Of a stretch of DNA of 64,000 nucleotides, positions 1 through 11,370 are shown piece after piece. The DNA lies in NCBI GenBank assembly GCA_028641055.1, contig CM054062.1, forward strand, positions 24,746,536-24,810,535, given 5' to 3'. The stretch comes from Alopecurus myosuroides (lineage: Eukaryota > Streptophyta > Magnoliopsida > Poales > Poaceae). Each line of letters opens with the position of its first letter. The stretch's first letter is position 1. The notes under the pieces were generated by a model. It was not told the DNA's origin. It searched no databases and was given only the letters and a program-made list of their open reading frames with translations. The position numbers and the translations under genes are program-made.

Positions 1-331
1 ACAAGAGAATAACCACCACAACTAGATGTAGAGGGAAAATAACCACGGGATGTTGCTAGATGACGAGAGAAACCAAGAAATTACCCGAGTTTGATTCCAT
101 CTTGGAGGGGCCCTTCAAGGGAGAAGATCTCTCCAAAAGGGCCACCAATGGAGATTCCACATGGAGGAGGTGGTGGAGAAGGGCTGGGGCTTTCAGATCT
201 GTGGTGGATGGGTGGGGGAACGGCTAGGATGTGGTGGGAGAGAGGGGGAAAGCTCGCGGAGGGGATCCACTGGTGTGTCTGCGTGGGGGGAAGGGGTGGA
301 GAGTAAGGAGTTATGGGTAAACCGCCCCCTC
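1..331. other. Unassigned flank left of the Tat element
   Basis: No gene is supported here. Read on the minus strand, the stretch is rich in C, CCT and CCA between about 90 and 330; the open frames on both strands are by-products of this composition and have no recognisable domain. After removal of the Tat element (337-20369) and one TSD copy, the sequence joins directly to 20375 onward. It is therefore the same pre-insertion locus as the GC-rich block at 20375-20560. It could belong to the 3' LTR of the minus-strand copia element further right, but I could not find both LTR ends. Confidence 0.4.
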
Positions 332-336
332 CACCC

Positions 337-1224
337 TGTCGTGGTGGTATCACGGCAGATGCCATGGGATGGCTAATGTGTTGGGGCCGATGGAAGCTGG
401 AGGTGATCGGGGAGGGATCACACGGCGAGTAGCCGCGTGTAGGACGTCTCAAGCACTGCAAACAACACGATCTTACCCAGGTTTAGGGCCCTCGTGTGGG
501 GGTAACACCCCTACTCCTGCCTTTCTCTCTATATGTGTGTTTACCGAGTAGCCACAGTACAAATCAGGCCTTCAGCCGAGTAGCCACTCTACCTCTCTAG
601 TTCTCTCTAGTGTTGCCTCTAGTAACAAATGATCTCTCGCGTAACGTCCCTCGCGTAGGAGGGGGCAGGGCACCTTATATACTGGTGCCCAGCCGAATAG
701 AATAAGACTAAAAGGTACGATTGATGGGACAGGCGCACTGCAGAACAGAGCACGCTTCCGGCTTCTCGCTGACGCGGGTGCCGTAAGTCGTCGCGGCGTT
801 CGGAGATGGGACCTGTCCACCTTGTCAGTGAGATAGGGTAGGCCCCTAGCCCTGTCCTGTCCCCTCTGTCAGTGACAGGACTTGACAGGCGCCTACCGCA
901 CTGTAGCCACGCCGTAGCGCGGATAATCACGCGCTCTGTAAGTTGAACCGCACGCCGGTACGGACGCAGGATATGCGGGATCCCTTGTCAGAACGGCTCC
1001 ATTGACTTCTGGCCCGAGTAGGAAAGCACTCCCTCTACTCGAACCAACTCCTCTACTCGGATGAACATAACTTGCTTGATTTCTCCTCTTGGCCATTGGT
1101 GGGTATGGCCGGATAGAAACCTACCGGGTAGCAAGTACCGGGTACCCATCTACCCGGTCAAACAGAACCTTTGACCTTGCATTTAGCACTTGCCTTACCC
1201 CTACTCGGGGGTAACCCCCCGACA
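337..1224 (-). repeat. 3' LTR of the Tat element (left copy)
   Basis: The 888-bp repeat pairs with 19485-20369, has TG..CA ends and is preceded by the CACCC duplication. Differences from the right copy include the junction region at 361-395 and a 4-bp insertion near 709. Open frames inside it occur in both copies and are LTR shadows, not genes. Confidence 0.95.
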
Positions 1225-1241
1225 TTAGTCCCCGAAGCTGG
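1225..1241 (-). promoter_or_regulatory. Polypurine tract candidate of the Tat element
   Basis: Read on the minus strand, CTTCGGGGACTAA lies directly upstream of the 3' LTR start (TGTCGGGG). This is where plus-strand DNA synthesis would be primed. It is a weak tract with only a short purine run, so the assignment rests on position. Confidence 0.55.
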
Positions 1242-1963
1242 TAGAGTCCTGCGAACTTGTTCACCGGGCCCTGCCAGCTTAAAACAAGAACTGTCTCCAT
1301 GAACGAGCAACGCCGAGTTGTACTCCAACTCGAACCAGTAACTCCTTCTCGAATCTCTTCAATTGTGCTCATGAGACCACCTTCCTGGTAGCTGAGTAGA
1401 GCCATTTCTCTCATGAGCTGCCGAATAGAATAACTTAGTGAAATTTCGAACTCGCTCCCGCTGAATCGGAGCGAATCCACCTCTGCGTGTTGCTACGGGG
1501 AACGTGTCACACCCCTGTGCCCCCGACGCCTCGGTGCCTGGGATACGGCAGGCCACGCGCCAATAACTGCAACCCTGGCCCACTAGCCTGTTAAGTCACT
1601 TCAACCGTACTCAAGTGCCCACGATCTCGACGTGGGATTAACTGCGCCCGTTACGCGCGCGATATGCGTTGTGTGCGTTTCTAACGGTTGCGCAACCCAC
1701 GCCGCACGATCTATGCACACGATCAATCCACGATTAATCCGCTGGTAACGGCAACTCGAGGGGGAGAAATAAATACCCCCTCGACGCTCCCTTTTCCTCT
1801 TTCCTGCTCATTCCAATCCCGCGCCCCCTCGCCTCTCCGCCGCCGTCGAGCACATCGCCACCGCAACCACTTGCTGCGTCGCTGCTCCACGCGCCGCAAA
1901 AGAGACAGAGAGCAACTCCTCTACCTGTTTCCACCTCCAGATTCTCACAAGTTCTTCTGCTTC
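1242..1963 (+). promoter_or_regulatory. Promoter and 5' UTR candidate of the antisense gene
   Basis: This interval between the 3' LTR and the antisense ATG has a typical plant promoter layout on the plus strand. A TATA-like TAAATA lies at 1770-1775 after an A-rich step. A C/T-rich stretch follows at about 1781-1815, where a start site could lie, and then a GC-rich CCGCC-containing leader runs to the ATG at 1964. Nothing on the minus strand looks coding. The promoter role is inferred from layout; the sequence does not show transcription. Confidence 0.45.
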
Positions 1964-2887
1964 ATGGCTCCTCGCGGAGACGACGATGCGGCAGCCCGCG
2001 CCGGCTAGGAGGGATCTGAAGTCACGGCGGAGGATTGCCAGTGGCTTGTCAACACCCGCCGCGTCCCTCCCGGCGTCGTCTGCCGGCAGCCAGGTACCGA
2101 AATCATCCCCAAACCTGAGGAGGGCAAGTACGTCGTCTTCCTCGCTCACTTAAAGCGCGGCTTTGGCCTCCCCATCTCCGAGTTCTTCTCTGAGTTCCTC
2201 AAAAACTTCGGCCTCCAGCCACATCATCTTCCACCCAACGCCCTCGTAATGCTATCCATCCATGCCGTGGTATGCGAAGCCTTCTTAGGCGTCTACCCAT
2301 CCATCCACACTTGGGCTAGGTATTTCTTCTTCCGTAAATAGAGTATTCCCAATCCGGGGAACACCGAGAGCGTCCGTGCGATGACGCAGACGGGATGCGC
2401 CATGATGCTGCAGCGCACAACTGGCCATCACCCGCGGGTTAAGGGACTGGAAACTATGGGCAAGTGGCAGCGCAGTTTCCTATACGTGAAGAACGTCGCC
2501 ACGGAAGAGGGGAAGCCGATCCAGGACCGGATAGGGCTTCCAAAGTTCAAGAACGCAAGGCCAACCCAGCAGAACTGGGGCTACCACCCCAAGAGCACCA
2601 TCGAGGATGTCGTCCAGGTTGAGCGGCGCCTGGCCGAGTTGCAGGATGAGGGATTTCGCCGAGACGACCCCATCACGTGCTGGATCTCACGCCGAGTACT
2701 CCCGCTCCAGCGTCGCTCGCAAAAGATGTGCTACATGGGAGGAAGCCGAGACTGCACAAGGACAACCACCTTCGAGCTCAGCAAAGCCGAGGTGGCCATC
2801 TGGGCCAGATCCATCATGCAAACCTCGCTCTCCGACACCTGGATGTATGGCTTTGAGCCGTATAGCCGCCTCAAGCCCATTGGAAAG
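1964..2887 (+). CDS. Antisense gene exon 1: conserved N-terminal domain
   Basis: The exon is 308 codons in phase 0 and ends AAG before GTTTGC. It is one open frame except for TAG at 2006-2008 and TAG at 2339-2341. The second stop lies in FFFRK*SIPNPG, where a CAG-to-TAG change is the simplest explanation. The region around 2160-2340 (GFGLP, LPPN, CEAFLG, then aromatic residues) fits the cereal retrotransposon-associated 'putative gypsy type transposon' family. The part after 2600 holds a basic, Cys-containing stretch (VLPLQRR, KMCYMGG) that also recurs in that family from memory. The match is by eye, not by a profile search. Confidence 0.75.
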
Positions 2888-2940
2888 GTTTGCCTTTTGT
2901 GCTTTGTTTCTGCACTTTGATACCGAGTAGTTGGCCTCTC

Positions 2941-3219
2941 AGCTTTGTATGCTTAGTCTTTGCATGCTGCACAAATATCCTTTTGGCTTTATATGCTTTG
3001 TGTTTGCACGCCATGTCGAGTAGAAATCCTTAGCTGAATATGCTTTGTGTTTGCATGCTATTCCAAGTAGAACCCCTTAGCTTTATATGCTTTATGTTTG
3101 CATGCTATGCCGGGTAGAACTCCTTAGCTTTATATACTTTATGTTTGCATGGTATGCCGAGTAGAACTCCTTAGCTTTATATGCTTTATGTTTGCATGCT
3201 ATGCCGAGTAGAACTCTTT
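2941..3219 (+). repeat. 47-bp minisatellite in intron 1 of the antisense gene
   Basis: Six tandem units fill most of intron 1. The last four start at exactly 3032, 3079, 3126 and 3173 (period 47). Each contains a TATGCTTTRTGTTTGCATGC-like core followed by a CCGAGTAGAA-like segment; the first two units are more diverged. The CCGAGTAG word is also frequent in the element's LTRs, so the array may have grown from element sequence. Confidence 0.93.
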
Positions 3220-3263
3220 ACCTGAGAACTCAACTTACTTGTGCCATCTGTTTGCCTCTACAG

Positions 3264-5140
3264 CACATCGATCGCCAGGGAGAAGAAGATACTGAAGTCT
3301 TCGAGGGCAATTGGTCAGATGACCGAGAAGAGGACGATGAGATCGCCTACGATACCCAGGACACCCTCTGCATCCCTCATGCCAATCAGCCTGGTAAGCA
3401 CCGAGTTGACGCGTCTATTCGGGACTGGTCCGAGGAAGATGAAGGTGACTAAGTTCACCTCTCTGATCGCGAGCAGCGCACTCTGATTTCCTTTTCTGTT
3501 TCTGAATTCCTTTTCTCTTCTACTCCGCAGAGGATCCTGAGCTGGACGAAGACGAGGAGCCCCTGGAGGTTAAGCCCCTATCTGTGGCTGCTCCCACAAC
3601 TCGGAAGAGGATGGGCAGTGGTGCCCAAGAACCTGCTCCGAAGAAAACCAAGAAGACATAGAAAAAGAAAACCACCGCCAGAAGACAACCCCCCACCGCT
3701 AAAGGGTAAGTCACTCCATTCGAATACCAACTCGCCACTGCTTCTTGCTATGCTCTTCTGCTTCTCCCTTTTTGAACTATTCCCTTCTTCCAGCGCCCCT
3801 CTGGACGTTGATGCTGCTGCAGCCCCCACTCGGTCCAAGAGGAAGGCCGTTGTGGACCTTGAGAAGCTCGTCGATCTCTCAGAGGAGGAAGATGAGCCAG
3901 CTCAGCAGGACAGGACACGTGCGTCCTCTCCCATTAAGTTGGAAGAAGATACCGGCGCCGAGAACACTGGCGCTGGTGATGAAGTTGATGATGAGAACCT
4001 GGAGCAGCAGACTGACGCGCACCAGACTGCGCAGGATGCTGCTCACACCGAGATGCCTCCCTCTCCCCCAGCTGCATCAGCTGGGGAACATGCTGAAGAA
4101 AACACCGAGAACCAAGACCGTGCCGCCCTGGAGCGGCAAGATGACAACACCGAGCAGCAGGACAATCAAGCTGCAGCTCAAGACGATCTCGCGGCCGGGC
4201 TGCGGGTAGAAGAAACCACAGACACAAGACCTGATCCCGCTGCCGAGCAGCGGGTAGAGAAGACAGTGGTGGAGCCCGCTGGCCAGAGCAAAGCGCAGCC
4301 AGACGCTGCGCCGGGTAGCCGGCCCCCTGTGCCGCCTACCCAGCAGACGACTCCACCTGACGCGCCAATCCCTCCACCAAAGCAGACTGCATCAACGACC
4401 ACTTCTCAGCAAATGCCTCCGTCTGCTTCACGCCAAATGCCTCCGTTCGCTTCTCGGGCGGACACTGCTCCTAGCCCCAAGAAAGCTGTTAAGCTTGAAG
4501 CTGCGCCTACACGGAAGAATCCACCGCGCAAAGTTGCACAGGCCGGGGACCAGATGCCACCACCCAAGCCACCGCTTGCGCCAGCCGGGAAGCCGGCAAC
4601 AAAGAGCATGCAACTCACCATCGGCGGGCCCACCTCTAGCAGCAAATCGGCTGCTGCTGGATCTGCTGGCCCTGGCAAAGGGCCGAGTGCCGGAGGTGTT
4701 GTCCGCGCGCAAGCTAGCTAGCCACAATACCTGCTGGAGGATCTAAGCAACATGATATCTCACTGGCCAAAGGCGAGAAGAAGCTTTCTGCCTTGAAGGG
4801 AGGTCAGGCCAAGGCTGTCGATGTCAAGTCCAAAGGCAAGGGACCAGCACCAGTTCCTGAGCTCCACTCGCGCGAAGCCGAAGAGGATGAGATCGAGTCA
4901 GAGGGCCTGACCGCAGTCCTGGACCGGGTAGCATTTGTGGACAAGGTTTGGGAAAGCGATGCTCATGGCGTCCCAAAGTGGAATGGCCTTACGCTGGGTC
5001 CAGTTGACCACTACCGCGTCGATTGGAACAAGGCCGATATTGGCTCTGTTCCAATGACCATCGCCTCCCCCACCTGCACTCTGGCCGGGAAGCTGTTCTA
5101 CATCCGCAAAGCTGCCGAGGACGTTGAGCAATCATATGCT
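3264..5140 (+). CDS. Antisense gene exons 2-4: acidic, low-complexity middle part
   Basis: Exons 2 (3264-3444), 3 (3531-3705) and 4 (3794-5140) join through phase-1 and phase-2 introns without frame conflict. Exon 2 is strongly acidic (EEDDE). Exon 3 ends in a basic patch (PAPKKTKK) just before TAG at 3659. Exon 4 starts APLDVD, runs through acidic and Gln/Ala-rich sequence and then Pro-rich segments with repeated QMPP words at about 4410-4445, and shifts frame near 4720 before continuing to SYA at the donor. Such composition suggests a disordered linker. A basic patch could be a nuclear localisation signal, but that is inference. Confidence 0.75.
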
Positions 5141-5364
5141 GTAAGTGTTTTTTTCCTTTCTTGCTTTTTTCGAGTTGCAGTTTCTCTGTTTCTCTTATCT
5201 TCTGTTATGTTCTTCTTTGCCTCTTTGCCTCTTTACCTCTTCACCTCTTAGCCATTCCCCCAGTCCCCGAGATTCGGGCCGAGTAGGCGAAAACTCGACC
5301 GAGTTGCCGTCTACTCGGAGCAAATCTTCCAAAATACTCAAACTCTCTCTCTTCTCTTCTACAG

Positions 5365-6573
5365 AATAGCCTCCTCAAGAGGACAAAAGTGTTCCGCCGG
5401 CTGCTCTGGGACCATCGCATTGCCAAGGACTGCCTCGAGGCTCTTGAAGCTGAGAAGAGGGATAGTGCAGCGATGGAGCAGGCGGCGTTGGACAAAACTC
5501 TCCAGATCTCTGAAGTGGAAGGTAAGCTCTTAGCAATTCGGTTTGTGCGTTTTATGTTTACTCCCGTTTGTTTGCTTTTTGCTTTAACTTGGTTACTCTG
5601 CAGGCAAGCTGAACGAACTGATGGAGAAGCATCACGACTGCAAAGTCTTTGCTGCTTCTGCCCAAAGCAAGATTGCCACTCTCGAAGGTGAGTTGCCTCC
5701 CTTCTCTGCACATGTGTCTCTTTTTACTCTGTTACTTTGCTGACACTGCTGTTCTTCTCGCAGAAGAATACAAGAACTTCCGGGAGCAGCACCTGAATTG
5801 CCTCATGCCCGCCGAGGTGCGGCAACAACTGGAAACCCGCGAAGCTGAACTCAAGAAAGAGCGTCTCGCCGAGATGGCGGAGTTTGAAGAACTGCAGGTT
5901 AAGCTGAAAACTGCCCTCCAGGATGCCCTCGACCAAGCTGCCGAGAAGGATGAAGTCAAGAAGACTGCCAAGGCCAGCGAGAAGACACTCGAGATGGAAC
6001 TCTCGATGCTGAAGAAGCACACCGAGCAACTCATCCTCCAGATCTCCAACGCACGCAGCATCGAAGACAGGCACATCGCTGACGAGGAGGACTGGAAAGT
6101 CAAGCTGGGGGCCTTGCTGGTGGATCTCGAACGTAAGTTTTCTCTTCTATGCACCTGGTTGTTTCTCTTCTCTGCCACCCTTTCTAACTCTTATTGGTTT
6201 CTCTCTTAGATATTTTCCCTGATCTCTGCGCCGCTAGCACGCCTGCTCTGGCGAAGGCAAGGCAACTCCGAGCTGAATCCGGGATGCCTGTCGACACCAA
6301 GTCCACCATCAACGATTACCTCCTGAATATCAAAACTCAACTCTGCTCCCTCAAGGGCTTGGTCACCACTATGGTGTCCACTGCATACAAGCTGCATGAT
6401 CTGTTCTGGCCGGATCAATCTGCTCCAGACAGCTTCAGCGAGATCGCCGAGAAGCTGAGCTGCGTGAAAGCCAAGTTGAAGAAATGGCGTGCCTCTGCAG
6501 CTCGGGCAGGAGCTGATCAGCTGCTGCACCTCATCACGAGCTGATATGAGAATCTCAATCTTGACAGGATCCT
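5365..6573 (+). CDS. Antisense gene exons 5-8 (first part): predicted coiled coil
   Basis: Exons 5365-5521, 5604-5687, 5764-6132 and 6210-6573 join in phases 0, 1, 1 and 1. Exon 7 encodes long Glu/Lys/Leu-rich helices without Pro or Gly, typical of a coiled coil. Exon 8 contains an in-frame TGA at 6542-6544 (ITS*YENL), after which the frame stays open to 6573. There the solo LTR is inserted and the exon resumes in frame at 11371. I recognise no enzymatic motif. Confidence 0.75.
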
Positions 6574-9500
6574 TGTAACATCCCAAGTATGAAAAATAGC
6601 CATTAGAATGTTTGCTCTCTGTTATTTTATGTTTTGCATCATGGCATCATGTTGATTGCATTTGTTTTGTTTGTTTTCCATTTGTTATTCTCTGTTTTGC
6701 TTTGTTTTCCAACTGTTTTCATTTGTTTTCCTTTGTTTTCTATTTGAATTTCAAACCAAAATTCAAACCATTTGTTTCATCCTTGTGATGTTACAATTCC
6801 CAAATGAATATTTCAAATCAAAACAATCAATTGTTTCAATTAAAGTGTGATTTCAAAACTATTGTTTTGTTTCTATCAAAAATTCATTTAATATCAAACC
6901 CTTTTCAAATTCAATTATGATTTTCTTCCAAACAACAACCATGTTGAAAGTTATGAAAATTGCAAAACAAATCAATCATTTGTTTCCAATTAAACCATAA
7001 GGTTCAAACCATTAAATTATGGCTTTTAATAAGTTAATTAATCCAAACTTAATTCAATTGGTATTTCAAATTCAAATCAAAAACATCAAACAGTACCCAA
7101 TTTCAACTTATGAAAAATCAACAAAATAACCCTAATTATTTGTTCTATTAAACCAATAGGGTTCACCCTATTAAAAAATATGGTTTTCACTAATCATCAC
7201 TTGATTATCAAGTTCATTCAAAATTGCATCAATTTGCAAACAACACAAGAATTTGAACTATTTAAAATTCCAAGCTTGGCAAGTGGTTGCTTTTGACTTA
7301 ATAAACTCACCCAATTTTTCTCACATTTTTCCTAGCCCTAAACCTTATCTATTTCTTCCCTTTCCATTTTCTGCAAAAAAAAAATAAAACATACGAAAAA
7401 GAATAAAAAGCAAACCAAACAGCAGGGAGAGAGAGGCAGCAGGCCCAACTCTCCCCCCAAGCCCACTTTCCCTCTCAGCCCGATACCCTTTCTTCCCCAC
7501 CTCCGTACGCTGTCGTCAGCAATGGTGGACAGCAACAGGCGCTCCCACCTGCTCCACCCGATCGATCTCCCCCCTCCTATATCTTCCTCTCCTCACCCCT
7601 CAGAAAACCCTAGCTCCTTTCTCTCCTCCCTTCCCAGCCGCCGCCACTCTTCTTCTTCCTCCTCTGCTTCTCCTTTCTCTGTACTTCCCTGTACCTGAAA
7701 TTTAGCCCTTTTTGGCCGGAAGTTGGGGGTGGGCGTGGGGTTGCTGTGGTCGTCCACCGGGCCGTTTCTTCGCGGGAATGGAATCGCCACATCACGATCT
7801 CCATCTTTGGTGAAGGCGCCGTGGTCCGAGGAGGCTCCGGGCGGCCGCGGCGTCGAGGTTTTCCGCCGGCCAACTCCCCTGCATCGCCCCCTCCACCCCG
7901 ACCTGCTCCTCCTCTGTCCGCCCAAGGTGACCGATCTCCTTCCCCTCGATCCCCTCTCCTCTACTCCCTTGGCCGCACTCCCACACGCCAAGCACACGCA
8001 CCACCCGCAGCACCCCACACCACAGCGCACCACGGCGCCCATCGCAGCAGCCATCGCTGCGATCTCTGTCAAAGGTACAGCAAGCAGCGATCCCTTTTCA
8101 GTTCAGAGAAAATCACACCGTTTCTGAAGGTTATACCCCCCGAGGCCCCTTCCCTGTCACCACACAGCACACTAGCCCACTGGTTCTGCTCCTTGTCCTC
8201 ACAGCAGGAGGTGAGGGGATCGAATCCCCCCTCCCACAATAAAACCCACCTTTTATTTTCCCATTTGTTTTGACCCAGCACATCTCCGAAATCACAGCTA
8301 GGTCCCTGTTGATTAATTCTAGCCCCTGTAAAATATTTTTCAAGTCCCTAATGAATTAAAAATGGCAGATTTGCACCAAATCTTGTAAAATGCATAATTA
8401 ATTCATCTTAACTCCAATTTTAACTTTTTAAATATGTTTTCTGTACCAAATTAAATGTTCTATCCAAATATAAAATTTGTTTACTGTTTTGAATATTTTA
8501 AATTGGTGCAATATTTGAAAACTTGTTAAATTCACTTAAACTTGCAAAATTCATAACTTGGGCATAAAAATTCCAAATGCAACAAACTAAATATGTTTTC
8601 CAATCAACTTTTCATGTAATTTCCAAATATAAATTTTGTTTGCTGTTTTGAATAATTTAAATTGCTGAAAACAACTGTTTCTTATTTATTGCATTTAAAA
8701 TTGCCAAATTAATAACTTGCTCATTTTAAATCCAATTTCAACAAATGAAATATGTTTTCCATGCAAAATTAAACCACCTTTTCAAATATAAAATTTGTTT
8801 CATGTTTTGAATAATTAAAATTGGTTAAATAATTTAAACCTTATTTAATTCATTTAATATTGTCAAATTCATAATTTGATCAAAACAAATTCTTTTGGGA
8901 CATATAAAATATGTTTTCCAACCATAAAAGTATAAGCTTTTAAAATATGAATCTCACTCAATGTTTTGAACAAATAAAAATTCAAATAAGTTCATGTTTG
9001 AATTAAATTCATTTAATTCTAGCTTAAACTTGTTTAATTCATAAATAATTTATTTGAAATCCTTTTTCAACAAGTGAAACATGTAATCCACCCAAAATCT
9101 TGTGTTCTTTTCAAATATGAACTTTGTTATCTATTTTGAACAATTAAAATGGGTGAAAACAACAAATTCTTGTGTGACACCTTTAAGGAACCAAAATTCC
9201 AAAACTTAATAAATAAATTCCAAAAACTTGGTAAACCTTATTTCAAATTGTTTCTATTGTTGTTATTTTGTTGTTTTCCTCATCCATGCATCATACTAAA
9301 CCACTTTCACATGATGATTAGTTGTAGAACAATTAATTAAACCATAATTCATGGGCCTTCCATATGCAATCCATTTGCATGTGGGTCCATTTAATCATGT
9401 TGTTATCTTGTCAACTAGTTTATTTCTATGCATCAATTAAATGGTCATGCATCATCCCATGTTTGTGCATTATGCCATGTTATTGATTGTTTGCCTCTCT

Positions 9501-11365
9501 GCCTTGTTTGTTTGCTTCTTCTCGGATATACGACGACGTTGAGACCGACGATACTTACGACACCCCTTCTAAGGAGTTAGCTCAGTACCAGGCTACTGGG
9601 TTTGCAGGCAAGTTATCACTCACATGAACCATCGTGTTCCTTTCAACATTGGTTACCGATACTTTCCGTTGTCTATTCTGCTAGCCCTATGATTAGTTGC
9701 TTCTGTTACGAACCTATCACATGAATCCCTTAACCCTGATATTGCCTCACCTCCACACCTATACCCATTGCTTGTGCCCGTGTCTTACTAGCATGCTTAG
9801 GTTGCTTTGCTCGAGTCTGTTACCCGTTACTTTCTGTTGCTACTTCTATTATGTTCTGGGGGCTCGATGTTTAATCAATCAATCATGCTAATATTATTAT
9901 TAATAATAATTTGATGATAAGGCACCGGCAGGAGGCCCTGTGTGGTTTTGAGGCCTGCTAGTGTCGACCCTAATAGGAAAAGGGTCTTGTCTACTGATCC
10001 ATGATGAGCGCACTAACCGCATGTGGGAAGCGAGTATGGGCGCCCCCCTCAATTTGATTCGATTCGCATCTCGTCCAAATCGCCTCATTTAGTTCGTGTT
10101 TTCCATTTGCCGCATGCATGTTTTTGCGAGCCCAGGCCAGGGTGGAACTTTTGTAGTCGGCATATAGGGGGACACGTTCTTAGAGTGCTATGAGGGTCCC
10201 TTTTCTTCGGGGCTCGATTAGCCGTGCGCCCAAGGTTCTTTGGGCTTGATGCGAAGAAGAGTTGAGTTGTGTTGAGTACCTCGCTTGGTGGGAAAGGCCT
10301 TCCCATCTGGCGGGTTATTCTTACGTGTACGGCCAAATTGGTGCACCCCTGCAGGGATAAATCTTCTCGAGAAGCCGTGTTTTCCGCGGTTATGGAGTAC
10401 TTGGTGAAAGTACTGGCTAACAAGTACTCAGGACAACTTAAACCTAATGATTAACAACCTTACACCCAATGATTAACAACTTGACTAGTAATAGGCTTAT
10501 TGACACAACAATCTGAACCAACATTAATCCAACTGTGTGAGTTATCCTCGGATTGCTTCTTTGGATAAGGGGCAAGGTCCAGGATGGGTTTGTTTGGTGG
10601 TTAGTTGTAGATGGTTACGATACGCGATCTTATCTCCTTTCTGTTAGCCGGAAGTGGTAGCAACTCTGTAGTTGGTTAGAGCAGCTAGTTGCAGCATCCT
10701 TTTTATCCCTTTCCTTCCGTTGAACCCAAAGCATCTGTGCTTGGTGTTGACGGGTTACACTTTGGTGAACTGTGAGTCTTGCTTGCCAGTACGTTTATGT
10801 ACTGACCCCTTTGGGGCTGTGGTTTCCGCAGACGACGTTTCCGAAGATCCCCATGGTGGCTACTACGTGGAGTATGACGAGACTGCTGACGAGTAGATAG
10901 CGGACCCGGGCAGGATCCGAGACTTCGTGGATGGGCTCCGTCTGTTCGTTTCCGGCCTCTTAGGCCTATTTGGATTTGTCTGTACTCAGACCCTTTGAAT
11001 GCTTCCGCTGAGATGTAATGATGAATTGTTGGGACATGTGTCCTCTGGATGATTGTATTTGCTATCTCTGCTCTAATGAGAGCTATTTGAAACTTATTTC
11101 AATCTTTTGTGTCGTAGAGATCTGTTGTGATATCACTTGTTCCAATGCCGTTGACGTACCATGTGTGTATGTTTTGAAGTACGTCAATGGAAGTATCTGG
11201 ATTTCTATGGGATGGTTTGCGCAGACGATGAATAGTAAGATAATGGTTGTCACACGTTTACGTGTTGGCCTGCTCATATTGAGATGCGGGTGCCGGTATG
11301 CCCCGTAAGCCATTTATCTACTGTTTAACGTACTGTGAGTATCCCCTAGAAGTCCGGGTGCGACA
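6574..11365 (+). mobile_element. Solo LTR 1 (4.8 kb), Sukkula-like by size only
   Basis: The unit starts TGTAACATCCC, ends GTGCGACA and is flanked by the 5-bp duplication ATCCT (6569-6573 and 11366-11370). No internal region, PBS or gag-pol is present, so it is a solo LTR left by LTR-LTR recombination. It is related to the solo LTR at 36747-40657, with the best similarity at about 9897-10450 against 39367-39910. Composition alternates: AT-rich 6600-7400, a GC-rich island 7400-8130, AT-rich 8330-9480 with repeated AATATGTTTTCC-type words, and mixed sequence from 9480 on. The open frames in the GC island have no domain and do not recur in the related copy. Very long LTRs are known for Sukkula/LARD elements in Triticeae; the family name is a guess. 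Confidence 0.93.
8166..8240 (+). other. tRNA-like A/B-box module in solo LTR 1
   Basis: TAGCCCACTGG at 8173-8183 resembles a Pol III A box. GGATCGAATCC at 8217-8227 resembles a B box (consensus GGTTCGANTCC). Their starts are 44 nt apart, as in a tRNA. The B box sits in a perfect T-arm-like hairpin: GGGG, a 7-nt loop, then CCCC. The acceptor arm does not pair, so this is not a tRNA gene. A matching module sits at the equivalent place in solo LTR 2. Confidence 0.5.
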
Positions 11366-11370
11366 ATCCT

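Noticed and set aside
81..461. Open frame on the minus strand across the left edge and the start of the Tat LTR
   Set aside because: It spans the LTR border, is Pro/Ser-rich from low-complexity sequence and has no domain. The same start recurs in the right LTR with a different continuation.
7593..8273. Overlapping long frames on both strands in the GC island of solo LTR 1
   Set aside because: Frames are open on several strands at once because of GC richness; there is no shared protein with the other solo LTR.
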